DNA from: Conchocele bisecta
Lineage: Eukaryota; Mollusca; Bivalvia; Lucinida; Thyasiridae
NCBI GenBank assembly: GCA_029237695.1
Contig: CM055266.1
Coordinates: 6,644,064 to 6,708,063 of the forward strand
Length of the DNA: 64,000 bases
Direction: 5' to 3'
Below the pieces are notes generated by a model. The model was given only the letters and a program-made list of their open reading frames with translations, searched no databases and had not been told where the DNA came from. Positions 32,182-42,920 of the stretch are shown here, one piece after another. The position numbers and the translations under genes were made by a program. Each line of letters starts with the position of its first letter. Position 1 is the stretch's first letter.

Positions 32182-32489
32182 AGTAGCCTATTTCACCAAC
32201 ATTGCAAAGGATACTTTTTCTAGCAAAGTATACTTTGAGGGAGTAATCATTTATTTTTCCTGGAATGCATTATTTTGTATAGAACTAACGACTGCATATA
32301 TTTGATGATTAAAAGTATGCAGAATTATTATACTGAATTTATTACATTATCACAGCCAATCTGGCTGTGGTAATGTAATAAATTCAGTATAATAAAAAAT
32401 AATAAATTTTTCTTAAAATTGAACATTTCTCCCTCAAAGTATACTTTGCTAGAAAAGTATACTTTGCAATGTTGGTGAAATAGGCTACA
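32182..32489. mobile_element. Family C MITE, full length
   Basis: AGTAGCCTATTTCACCAACA at the left, GTTGGTGAAATAGGCTACAG at the right, core hairpin ATTACATTATCACAGCC around AATCT. The sequence ends in CTACAG, which resembles a splice acceptor. Confidence 0.88.
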
Positions 32490-32524
32490 GACATGGTACA
32501 TGTATTGGGGTGTGGCAAATTACT

Positions 32525-32615
32525 TAGAGTACGGTTGTCCGGATGTATGATCGATAATCCGCTCGTTGAAGCTCGCAGATTATCTCTTCGTACATGCTGA
32601 CGGACCGTACTCTAA
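32525..32615. repeat. Short inverted repeat
   Basis: TTAGAGTACGGT facing ACCGTACTCTAA, with TCCGGATGTATGA/TCGTACATGCTGACGGA partly paired inside. Confidence 0.6.
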
Positions 32616-32631
32616 ATATTACTTATAGCAC

Positions 32632-33033
32632 CAGGGCTCCAGGTAAGGAATTAGTAATTGAGTATTTTCACTCCATCATATCTGAAGCAATTGAGTATTT
32701 CAATATTTTAATTGGGTAAAATAAAATCACACTACTGTTTACACATCAACATACAGCAATTATTGAATAGTATGCTTCGAAATGAAAACATGTCTTGGCA
32801 TTTCATTAGAATTGACTCCTTGGAGACAATTCTAATGAAATACCAAGATGTGTTTTCATGGAAAATAAGAAAAAATTGCTATAGTTATGGTCTGTTTATT
32901 GTTTTCTTTAGCATGATAAAGGTACAACAAATTTGTTATTGCTTTTTGATACGCGCTACTTCTGATTTCAATTTTGTTTCTTGGCAATTTTAATTGGGTA
33001 TTTACGCAAATACGCAGCTTATCTGGAGCGCTG
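32632..33033. mobile_element. Family A MITE with 6 bp target duplication
   Basis: CAGGGCTCCAGGTAAGGAAT at the left; GCAGCTTATCTGGAGCGCTG at the right. Flanked by TAGCAC at 32626-32631 and 33034-33039. Orientation is opposite to the copies at 5581 and 7501. Confidence 0.88.
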
Positions 33034-33039
33034 TAGCAC

Positions 33040-34334
33040 ATTAAGCCACAGATACAGCAATGAAGACATTGCTCTTATAACACGTGTTTATTGTCACACA
33101 GAAGAATGGTTATTGTTTCCCTGATTTATGTTTAGAAACGCGCAAACAGTCAAAGAAGTAAAGCTTGCAATGGAAACCGAAAACTGCTACTAAATGTCTA
33201 TTATTATACCTCTGTGCTTAGACTGGGTAATGAAAATCCCGATTATCCTGTGTTCATATTCAATCAAAGGTGTATACATTTTGTTGTTGTTTATCGAATT
33301 TAAGGGTTTCCCGACACGGCGGCAGGGATTACCCGCGGATTGCTCCGCATAGTTTGCTGTGTTCCTGGGTAGAACCAGTATTAGCCAGGGCTCCTGGTGA
33401 GGAACCAGTGTGCCCTTTCCTTACTGTGGCCCGTTGTGGCCTGTATGTGTGTGTGTATGTGTGTTTGTCAGGCTTTTCGTTGCATCAGGCTGATCATACC
33501 TGGACTAAAGTTTTGAACTTTGTAACAGGCTTTCGTGACATCCGACTACCATAAGGGTGTCGGCTTATTATGCCTGGGTGGATTTTAGTTGATTTTTACG
33601 TGTGATCGGTGCATGTCTATGTGACCTATTTGTGTCCTAAGTAGACCTGCGGGACGTGCTCATGTGGGGCTTGGGACTTGGGGGAGACATATACCCAGCG
33701 AGAGTAGCAAGCAATGGACCTTTATTTAGTTGTTGTTGTTGTTGTTGTTGGCAGGAGGCGCAGTGGCGTCATCACGGGTCGGGCCTGGCCTGTGTGATGT
33801 GTAGGTAGACGTCGTGGTATGGTGGCTAACTAGCCCAGGGATTTCAGATCCACTGAGTTCGTTGCCCAGCGTTCCCCGGGTGGGGTCCGCTATTGTTGTC
33901 ATATCGTCGTCCCGTTTTCACCTCGACGCGTAGATGGTTCGTCTCGGTCCTGGCTGTACTCTATGTGAGACACCGTACACCAGCAGCAGTAAACCGTAGT
34001 GACCCATGAGTTATGGGTCACGTGTCGTTTAAATTTGGAAACAAAAACGGCACCCTCTCAGGGCCACACTTGGGCTTACTATGCACTCAAACACCCTTGC
34101 GGGTGTCGTAGCTCGCCCATGGCTACTTTTGCCCAGCAACTATGTCTGGCGTGTCTTCCTATTATAGGAATAACGTATGACGTAGTGTGCTGGGGCCACT
34201 TCTCATGCTCACTTTGGTCATGTGTATGACTTCCGTGGGCATTGGAGATGACCATACAAGTATACATACCAACCGGGGCGTTCTTCTGGCCGTCCGTGAT
34301 TTACACTGTTTTTAGCGTGTAATGTTTTTGAGAA
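33040..34334. other. Unassigned, GC-richer stretch
   Basis: Base composition rises compared with the surroundings. A (GTT)n run at 33727-33750 and GT-rich patches occur. No frame shows a recognisable domain. It may belong to the same large repeat as 34335-36710. Confidence 0.4.
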
Positions 34335-35420
34335 TATTTATATCGTGCCTGATAGTAGACATGTTTGGGTGTCTACTATCAGGTCGGATTCGAAGATTAG
34401 TTTTTTCTTGCCTATTTTTAGCTTTGTTTGGTGGCAATTCGTTTGTTGATATATTATGTTCTATGCATTTCCTGGTTGACGGTTTTGATATTGTCTTAAG
34501 CGTGCTGGGTGCTAAAAGCTCTGTGTAGGATTTCTCCAAGGGCTTTTATATCGCTCCCCGGACTTGACGTCCATACAGGCCGTTTTAGACATATCATTGT
34601 GCCTTCAATTTCGGATTTGCACTGTATTGGAGTTGGACATTCGTTAATCTTATATCATTGTGGTTTAAGTTGTTATGTTGGCTGGTATCGACGGTTTTTG
34701 TGACTCTGTCGTAGTTTTTAGGACGAGTATATTGTATTTACTTGTATGGCTGAGGCGGAGTGCATGTAGCCTTTTACTCTTTGTCATGGGCATAGCCTTT
34801 ATTTCGTAATAACATATGTTTGTGATTTCTTATTTACATTTGTACATATAACCTGGAATAGAAAGACATGTGAGATTATATACAGTACTGGTTGTTTTAG
34901 TATGTTCAATGAATTTCGAGACCGGGGGGTTATGATATTGTCCTAGGCGTGTTGGGTGCTGGTAGCCCTTTGTAGGTTTTAACCATAGGGTTTCCATAGT
35001 GCTACCCGGGACATGTCGTCCATACAGGCCGTTTTAGACATATCATTGTTCCTCAGGCCCCAGAAATTCAGTGTGTGCTGATTATTCTGCCATTATTCTT
35101 ATAGTCTTACATTTTTTATTTTTTTTAGTACTTGTGTAGCTTGATGGTGTTTACTCTCAGGTCGGATGCGGACATTTTTCCTGTTTTTTCGTTGCGTTAA
35201 TTTTGCATTTGTTTTGTTGTTGCCTTTGATTAAGTGGTGCTTATGTTGTTTCTTAGACATGTCCAATGAGTTTCGATGCTGGTGATTGTGATATTGTCGT
35301 AAGCGTGTTGGGTGCTGGTAGCCCCGAGTGGGATTTCCCACCAGGGTTTCCATGTTGCTATACCCGGACTTGCGTCCATACAGGCCGTTTTAGACATATC
35401 ATTGTTCATCCAGCACAGGC
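34335..35420. repeat. Diverged tandem repeat, units ~355-450 bp
   Basis: CCATACAGGCCGTTTTAGAC (with ATATCATTG after it) occurs at about 34571, 35020 and 35375. It is preceded each time by TTGGGTGCT-type and CCCGGAC blocks. TCAGGTCGGAT occurs at 34378 and 35158. On the - strand two units give short related frames sharing RIRP(D/E)S(R/K)H. Confidence 0.75.
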
Positions 35421-36122
35421 ATTCATTGTTTGACAGTACAGTCTTGTTCAGTCGTTGTCTGATTATAGTATGTTGTTATAGTATGTTGTTATACCTGTTT
35501 GATTATGTTGCGATACGTACATTGTCCTGCAAGAGAATGGCATGAATTATTTGTGTTGTTGCTCGTGATTTCCTGTGTGCATGATACAATTTCGTCGATC
35601 TATTTACATAGGCTGTAAAGAAAGAGTACATGTAATCCCTGTCGGGCCGGTCAATGTACATGTTTATATTGTCGAAAATCACGCTGTCGTCCGGGTCAAG
35701 TTGTGTGTTTTTTCTTTACATTTCCCATTATAACGTTGTTAGGTTCTTGCCGGTGTGTCCTTGTTATCGAAACACACGCTTCAGAAACCCTAAACTTATA
35801 ATGATATTTGCTTAACTCACATGTCGGCCCGGCGCCCGTTTAAATTATCCCGCTCAGTCTGTTGCGGTTTCGTGGGCTCACAGAATATATATTACTTCGC
35901 GGTAAAATATGCAGTTATGTCTTTGCATTTCCCATTATATAATAGTTGGGCTCGTATGATGTGCCGTATTAGGTACACACGCCTTAGCAACCCTTTACTT
36001 ATAATGAGATTTGCTTTATCAGTACATTAGCACGGAGGCTGGTAGCTATAATTTAACGTGTTGCCTTATTGTGTTTAGATTATCCCGCTCAGTCTGTTGC
36101 GGTTTGTTGGGCTCACTGAATA

Positions 36123-36185
36123 CAGTGGAACCCCTCCAAACCGGACACCACGAAAGCGCCTGTCCGGCCCAGAGAGGTCCCACTG
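36123..36185. mobile_element. Family I MITE inside tandem unit
   Basis: CAGTGGAACCCCTCCAAACC at the left, GCCCAGAGAGGTCCCACTG at the right, TA on both sides. The corresponding first unit reads straight through at about 35885. Confidence 0.85.
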
Positions 36186-36427
36186 TATATATTATTTCGC
36201 GACCACATCACATATGCGGTTATTTATTTGCATTTCCCATTATATAGTAGTTGGGTTCGTATGATGTGACGTATTAGGTACACACGCCTTAGCAACCCTT
36301 TACTTATAATGAGATTTGCTTTATCAGCACATTAGCCTGGAGGCTGGTCGCTATAATTTAATATGTTGCCTTATTGTGTTTAGATTATCCCGCTCAGTCT
36401 GTTGCGGTTTGGTGGGCTCACTGAATA

Positions 36428-36488
36428 CCGTGGAACCCCTCCAAACCGGACACCATAAAAACGCCTGTCCGGCCTAGAGGTCCCACTG
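36428..36488. mobile_element. Family I MITE inside next tandem unit
   Basis: Same position in the repeat unit as 36123: CCGTGGAACCCCTCCAAACC at the left and TAGAGGTCCCACTG at the right. A few bases are missing relative to the neighbour. Confidence 0.82.
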
Positions 36489-37062
36489 TATATATTATTT
36501 CGCGACCACATATGCGGTTATTTCTTTGCATTTCCCATTATATAGTAGTTGGGCTCGTGTGATGTGACGTATTAGGTACACACGCCTTAGCAACCCTGTA
36601 CTTATAATGAGATTTGTTTTACCTGCATATTAGCACGGCGGCTGGTCGCTATAATATAACGTGTTACATTATTGTGTTTAAATTATCCCACTCAATCTGT
36701 TGCGGTTTGGCGTAGGCGGATCCCTCACATGTTTTTAAGGAGTCAGTGACATGGATCCGCGGTTTCATGTCATCTCTGATTGTACCTGCGCCTATATGGA
36801 ACCCTGGTCGTGGGGGGGGGGGGGGGGGGGGCACAGCACGGGCAGATCCTCCACACCATTAGGGCTCCGCGGCGCAGGGTCCGACGTTCAGCGTCCATTT
36901 CTGCTCGTCTCCTCGTTTTGTTGTTGTTGTTGTTGTTTCCCCCCTCCATATTGCGCGAGAGAGGAGACATAAGACTGGTGGTGGTTTTTGTAGGGTGTGT
37001 TGTTGTGTGTGGGCTATGTGTGGGCTGTTATTGTCATGACAGTACTCCTTGTTTTAAGGTTA

Positions 37063-37476
37063 TTATATTTTATTCCAGTATCCGGTTTCTTTAATGCATT
37101 TTAATATGGCGCGATAGACCTCCTCTTCCGCCTCCGCCGGTGGGAATATCAAGCTATATGGGTCGGCGGGTATGTTGTGCTTAATACATATTGCTTCTAG
37201 ATCTTGTCTCTCCGCTTCGAATGCTGGACAGTCAAAGAAATAGTGGCATGGATGCTCGGGCATTCCGTCGTCGCAATTATCGCAGTCTATTGTTTCTATA
37301 ACTCCTGTGTTTATAAGATTTGTTTTTATTCCGTTTGTACCTAGCCTTAGGCGTGTTATGATTCGGTCAGCCCGTCGATCTGTGCTATACAGCTTACATT
37401 TGCGTGGTATTATAGGACAATTACCTCTGAGAAAGTTAGTTTGTGGTACGTCATTCCATAATTTTTGCCATTTTGA
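37063..37476 (-). pseudogene. LINE ORF2 C-terminal finger, behind an in-frame stop
   Basis: The frame is the same as the RNase H segment but is separated from it by one TAA at 37474-37476. It reads SKWQKLWNDVPQTN, a segment with RRADRIITRLRLG, and a CDNC...HPCHYFFDCP zinc-binding pattern. This tail is typical of I/R1/jockey-type ORF2 proteins. The stop codon of the original ORF2 is at about 37063. Confidence 0.75.
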
Positions 37477-38439
37477 TTACATGTTTTCGTCTATAATTGC
37501 GTATATTTCTCGCGGAGTGGATTTTGTTTCCGCATCCGCGAGTTCATTTCCCGGGATCCCTACATGTGATGGTACCCAGTCTATACTTATTTCTTTGCCT
37601 AGTCGTATGTTTTCGCTTATTAAGGTTTTTATGAGATGTATTTTATCTGGCCTGGTCTTAGAGTGTCCAGAGTTGATGGCCTGGACAGAGCTAAGTGAGT
37701 CAGTTAATATGACGGTGTTGCAATACTCGTTTTGTTTTATATTATATGCTAGCGAATTTTCTATGGCTATCAGTTCGGATGTGAAAACCGTTAATTTAGG
37801 GTCGAGTTTGTATTGTTCCATATAATCTAGTTCCGGTACGGCAAAGGCGGCGGAGGTGGTATTTAGTTCTGGATTTTTGCTTCCATCTGTGTATATCTGT
37901 AGCGTTTCAGACCATTTTTCATCTTTGTGCTGGATTGCTTGCTTAAGGCATTCTGATGGGTTTTGTCGTTTGTTTGGTATATTGCCATGTAGTTCGCTTT
38001 GCGCCGTGATCTCGTGTGGGTAGTATGGGATGTTAACCTGGTATGGCTGTATTTCGCAGCCATCCAGGCCCACATCTTTGCTTAGTATTTGTGCATTCAT
38101 TGCGTAACATATCGCTTTTTTTCCTTTATGATTTTGGTTTATCAGTTCTTGGCGCGTGTATCTTCCATTTGGTTTCACGAAGTTGTTTATGGGTAGGTTT
38201 GGCCCGTGTGGCGTTGATCTGGCCCAGTATTTTAACGTGTTTTGTTCGCGTCTGAGTTCTAACGGTTTTACACCGGATTCTACCTGTAATGCTGTTATTC
38301 TCGTTGTTTTGTAAGCCCCGGTTGCTACTCTAAGCGCGGCATTTTGTACCCTTTCTAGCCTTATTAGTTGCGTTTTATTTGCTCCGTGGTATAGTATACT
38401 ACCGTAATCTAGTTTGGATAATATTAGTGCTTTATACAA
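37477..38439 (-). pseudogene. LINE ORF2: end of RT and RNase H domain
   Basis: Begins in the RT C-terminal region (YKALILSKLDYGSILYHG, RLERVQNAALRVATGAYK). It continues to an RNase H domain with IYTDGSK, a Glu in TSELIAIENSLAY, ILTDSLSSVQAI and WVPSHVGIPGNELADAETK. These give the four acidic positions and the HVGIPGNE..AD motif. RNase H removes the RNA strand during target-primed reverse transcription. It is the younger-looking half of the internal duplication. Confidence 0.85.
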
Positions 38440-38509
38440 TAGCAGTAGCGCTTTTTTGTCCGCGCCGTATGAGGTGCCTGAGATTAGTTTTATCAGGTTT
38501 ATAGTTCCG

Positions 38510-39246
38510 GTACCCAGTCTATACTTATTTGTTTGCCTAGTCGTATGTTTTCGCTTATTAAGGTTTTTATGAGATGTATTTTATCTGGCCTGGTCTTAGA
38601 GTGTCCAGAGTTGATGGCCTGGACAGAGCTAAGTGAGTCAGTTAGTATGACGGTGTTGCAATATTCGTTTTGTTTTATATTATATTCTAGCGAATTTTCT
38701 ATGGCTATCAGTTCGGATGTGAAAACCGTTAATTTAGGGTCGAGTTTGTATTGTTCCTTATAATCTAGTTCCGGTACGGCAAAGGCGGCGGAGGTGGTAT
38801 TTAGTTCCGGATTTTTGCTTCCATCTGTGTATATCTGTAGCGTTTCAGACCATTTTTCATCTATGTGCTGGATTGCTGGATTGCTGGATTGCTTTGTAAG
38901 CCCCGGTTGCTACTCTAAGCGCGGCATTTTGTACCCTTTCTAGCCTTATTAGTTGCGTTTTATTTGCTCCGTGGTATAGTATACTACCGTAAGCTAGTTT
39001 GGATAATATTAGTGCTTTATACAATAGCAGTAGCGCTTTTTTGTTCGCGCCGTATGAGGTGCCTGAGATTAGTTTTATCAGGTTTAAATCTCGCATGCAC
39101 CTTGTTATTAGGTAATTAATGTGTGCTCGCCACGTTAGATTGTCGTCTAGGATCATTCCGAGGAATTTAGCTTGCCGTTTGTATGGGATGTCCTGGCCAT
39201 TTATTCTCATTTTTACATAGGGTACATGTGTATCCGTATGTATTGC
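38510..39246 (-). pseudogene. LINE ORF2: duplicated RNase H fragment and RT C-terminal region
   Basis: 38510-38878 repeats 37571-37950 (RNase H) and 38896-39086 repeats 38311-38501 (RT end), but the ~360 bp between them in the first copy is missing. The upstream part (39246-38857) reads HTDTHVPYVKMRI, then FLGMILDDNLTWRAHI, the usual RT thumb-proximal segment. Few differences separate the copies by eye. Confidence 0.8.
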
Positions 39247-40440
39247 GATCGAGCGGGATCATTTGGCCCGCCCACGACCCCCCGTGGTGCGGACGCCTGT
39301 GATTGACAACTTAGAATCGCGTCGGACAGTTAGCCACGCCCCAGATCCCCTCGATGGGCACGTCCGTAGTGATATCTTGGAATAACCATAACAACAAAAT
39401 GCATTGTGTTACTAAACGTTTAACTGCATACGCAACCACTAATTGAAAATAATATTATGAAAAACTTGCACTGCACAATATCAACACGGTTGTTTCTACG
39501 TACAAAAATACATCGGATTATTTTGTTGCGCGTGATTTGCCCCCATTTGCAGCACAAATCGTGCGGTCATCGCTAAATTTAGTAACAGAGTTAACTCCCC
39601 TCCGAATACTCTCCGAAACAAGCGACGCGTTTAACACACAAACTACATCAAGTTTGACCTTCCGACAGCCTATTTTTAAACTCACCCGACACCTGTGCGA
39701 AACAAAACTCGCACGTGTAGGTCTAACTGATGTTTAATCCTCATTCTCTCTCTATATCGATGGATCTACAGTGGATTTTAGTGACATTCCTCAATTCGGC
39801 CTGATTGACATTTGTCTATGGTGGCCAATACACGCCAACATGAGTGTCAATTCTACGTTCATGGAAGGGGTTCAATAAGTCAGTATTTAAGGTGATAACT
39901 TACAGTCAGGGAACACATTAATGACAGTATAACACTGCAAGTACTGAAATACGACAAAAAAAATCTAACAAGTTTCTAAACGTTACAAGTGCCCGCTATA
40001 CAGAAATAATAATCATTTAGTAAATATTTAATTTTACTGATAGTGACACGCGCGGTGGTATCAGGCTATGTTCATATGCAAATGAGGCATGATATGTTTT
40101 AATTATTTATACTAAAGAAATGCGTCACCTGAAAAAATAATATATTTTTGACAGATTTTAAAGTATGGTCATTGCACATCATAAAATAAATACAGAGATT
40201 AAAGAGTAATGTCCGTTAACATTTTAAGCAAACACGGTTATCGCCCCTCATATCAGTGTGTAAATTTACGTCTGATATAACATGTATAATAATGCCAATC
40301 AGTACGTGGGATAATGGCGCATGAATGTTTATTTTGCCAGGAAATGTCTCAGATGATGTCTCTGATGTAAAGAACATTTTGTACCTACTGAGTGGGCATG
40401 TACCTTTAAGGGTTAATGAAACTGTAACACCAGCAATCAA
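39247..40440. mobile_element. ~1.2 kb insertion in the LINE RT region
   Basis: LINE coding similarity stops at about 40440 and resumes at 39246. The right third (40112-40410) is a family F copy: matching CACCTGAAAAAATAATAT, GTCCGTTAACATTTTAA, AATGTCTCAGATGATGTCTC and terminal GGGCATGTACCTTTAA. The left family F end is not present. The rest (39250-40100) has no recognised coding or repeat signal apart from TGCCCGCTATACA, also seen inverted near 51636. Confidence 0.65.
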
Positions 40441-40448
40441 TCAAGCAA

Positions 40449-41897
40449 TCAATCTAGTTTAATCTTGTAGTACCCTATGTTCAGTACTTTCAGTACTTTG
40501 ATTTGTATTGGTCCCGCGCTTGTGGAGTACTGTCGCTGGGCGGTGTCATATGTGAGTTTGTGTATCTGAGTACGTGAGTTTTTGTGGAAAATTACTGCCT
40601 CATTTTTTAGTGGGGAGATTTTGAAGCCCCATGTATTTTGCCATTTTTCAATTATGTCTAGCGTTGTTTGTAATTTGTTTCGAGATACCTCTAGTTTATG
40701 GTGCACGTGCCAAATGGCTGAGTCGTCTGCGAATTGTGATATATCCACATCTGACTTTCGGAGTTGTTGGTATAGTGAGTCAATCATTACATTAAATAAT
40801 ATCGGACTTTTCACACTACCTTGTGGGCTGCCGTTGTCGATATCTGTAAAGTCCGCGTGTTCTGTTCCTATCCTTACTCTTATCTTCCTACCGGTTAGGA
40901 AGTTGTCTATCCATTTAAGCATTCTGTTATTAATGCCTCTTTTTGTAAGTTGGACAATGGCTCCTTTTGTCCACATGAGGTCGAATGCTTTTTCGAGGTC
41001 CAGAAAAACTGCCATTACGGTGAATTTGCGTCGTTTTGTATTTTTCATGAATGCCGTTTTAATAACCGTTTCTAGCCGTGCTAGCTGGTCTATGGTTGAT
41101 CTGTTATTTCGAAAGCCTGATTGTACCGGTCCTATTTTTTGCGTTGTTTCTAGATGTGATTTTAATCTATTTGTTACCATTGACTCCATTATTTTGCATA
41201 TTGCAGATGTTAGAGATATTGGTCTGTATGATGCTGGCAATTCACTATCCTTAAACGGTTTTAGTATTGGTATAATCGTTGCTTCTTTCCAGCTAGTGGG
41301 TAGGGACCCGCTAGCCCAGGAGGCATTAATTAGTTTTAACAGTGCTTGTAGTGATTCATATGGTATATTTTTCAAAATATTGTAGTGAATCTGATCTGCT
41401 CCGGGTGCAGAATTTTTCTTTTTACTTAGCGAGTGTTTGAGTTCTGACATTATGAAATCGCGGTTGAGGTAGTCATTATTTTCGTCTGGTGCGAGTGTGT
41501 TTTCGCGTTTTGTTTTCGCGGTTATTTCCGGGTCTAGTAATTCCTTATTGCGTCTGAATGTGTTATTGAGGTTTTCGTTGCTTGATACGTGTTTGTAATG
41601 TTCAGTTAGCACCCCGGCTTTGTCATTATCGTTAATAATTAGTTTATTGTTGTGTTTTAATACTTTTATTCGTACAATGGATTTTCCCCTTAGTCTATTA
41701 AATTTATCCCAGATTTCTTTGTTTGTTTTGTCGCTAGTTATTTGCGATATAAATGTTTTCCATCCTAATTCTCTTGCTGTCTGAAGGGTTATTTTTGCTT
41801 GTATCTTTGCGTGATTATACTCATTTTTGCGTTGTATTGTTAACTCTGTTAGTTTGTTACTTGTATGCTTTCTTTCAGTCTCATATTTTTTTTGCAT
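40449..41897 (-). pseudogene. LINE ORF2: reverse transcriptase core
   Basis: 482 codons open. RT motifs in order: SLSKKKNSAPGADQIHYNIL, ATIIPILKP, YRPISLTSAICKIMES, GFRNNRSTIDQLARL, AVFLDLEKAFDLMW, NGSPQGSVKSPILFNVMID, and the catalytic box QFADDSAIW. The ADD pair and the LDLEKAFD Asp are intact. It enters from the linker after the endonuclease with a frameshift at about 41890 and ends at the insertion. Confidence 0.88.
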
Positions 41898-42481
41898 GCT
41901 TAAAAGCGCTTTTTAGTCTGCGGTGGCAGTTTTGTCTATTTTTTATCGCATCTGTGCATTCATCCGTCCACCACGGATTGGCGGGACGGCTGTGCGCCTT
42001 TCCGCTTGTCTGTGGTATACATTCTTTACTTATATCATAAAGCGTATTAATGAATCTTTCGTTGTGCTTGTTACAATTTTGATTGGGGTCTATATTGAGG
42101 TTTTCTTTACACATTGATTGAAATTTTTCCCAGTCTGCCTTATCAAATTTCCATTTTGGTATACCTGCCGGGGTGCTACGATCTACATGGGCAAATAGTT
42201 TAATAATTATTGGGTGGTGGTCACTTCCTAGTGTGGATTCAAGAGGGGTCCAGGTGGCTTCCGTTACTATGGGGACGGTGGCCAGTGTGATGTCAGGGGT
42301 GGTGCCTATTCTTGCGCTATTTGGTATGTGGGAAGTGTCATATGTCTCCCCTCCGTCGTTTGGTAGAGCGTAATCAGTTGTTTCTAGGAATTGAATTACA
42401 TCCATGCCGCGTTTGCATTTCGTTGTGCAGCTTGGTTCCCATAGTTCGTTGTGCGCGTTAAAGTCGCCTACAATTAGTGTT
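41881..42481 (-). pseudogene. LINE ORF2: endonuclease C-terminal half and linker
   Basis: Reads TLIVGDFNAHNELWE, then DITLATVPI and LGSDHHPIIIKLF. These are the GDFNAH and SDHxPI catalytic motifs of the apurinic-type endonuclease that nicks the target DNA. It is one frame away from the N-terminal half, so a frameshift lies near 42485. Confidence 0.82.
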
Positions 42482-42892
42482 TTATTTGTGTTTGTTTATA
42501 ATGTTTAGGTTTTCGGATAGAGATGATGTGTATCTTGGCGATACATATATGTTGTATATATCCAGATTACCTTTGTCACCTAATATTTTTGTACCACTAT
42601 AGTATGTGTCGTCTGTTTGTTTGATATAATTTAATTTTATGTTTTGATAAGCAATGCCATTTTTTATATATATGCCGGTGCCCGATTTTTTTGATTTGTT
42701 AGCATTAAATGAAGCCAGTGTGTACCCTTTCAGACTGACTTCCTTATAGTATTCTTGCAGACATATAACGTCTGGATCTATTATGTTAATTTCGATCGCG
42801 TTTATGAGTTCCCCCTTGGTGACCCCAAAACCCCGACAGTTCCATTGAAGGATTGTCAGGGGTTTGCCTCGTTTATCGTTATCTTTGTCCAT
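42482..42892 (-). pseudogene. LINE ORF2: endonuclease N-terminal half
   Basis: Starts MDKDNDKRGKPLTILQWNCR, the usual ILQWNCRG start of the endonuclease fold. Next come the catalytic Glu segment VICLQEYY and SGTGIYIKNG. The ATG at 42892 looks like the ORF2 start. Confidence 0.82.
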
Positions 42893-42920
42893 TTTTCTTT
42901 GCGTATTTTAGTTATGATTT

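Larger units (their letters stand above)
35765..36710. repeat. Tandem repeat, unit ~300 bp, with pogo-like insertions in some units
   Basis: CACACGC blocks recur at about 35769, 35977, 36281 and 36579. CCCGCTCAGTCTGTTGCGGT recurs at about 35852, 36091 and 36391, with a diverged version at 36690. The first unit is ~208 bp and lacks the family I insertion present in the next two (about 300 bp each). Confidence 0.85.

Noticed and set aside
37307..37825. 172-codon + strand frame with a hydrophobic start
   Set aside because: It is the antisense of the LINE RNase H region on the - strand.
40582..41385. 267-codon + strand frame
   Set aside because: Antisense of the LINE reverse transcriptase, which has all expected RT motifs on the - strand.
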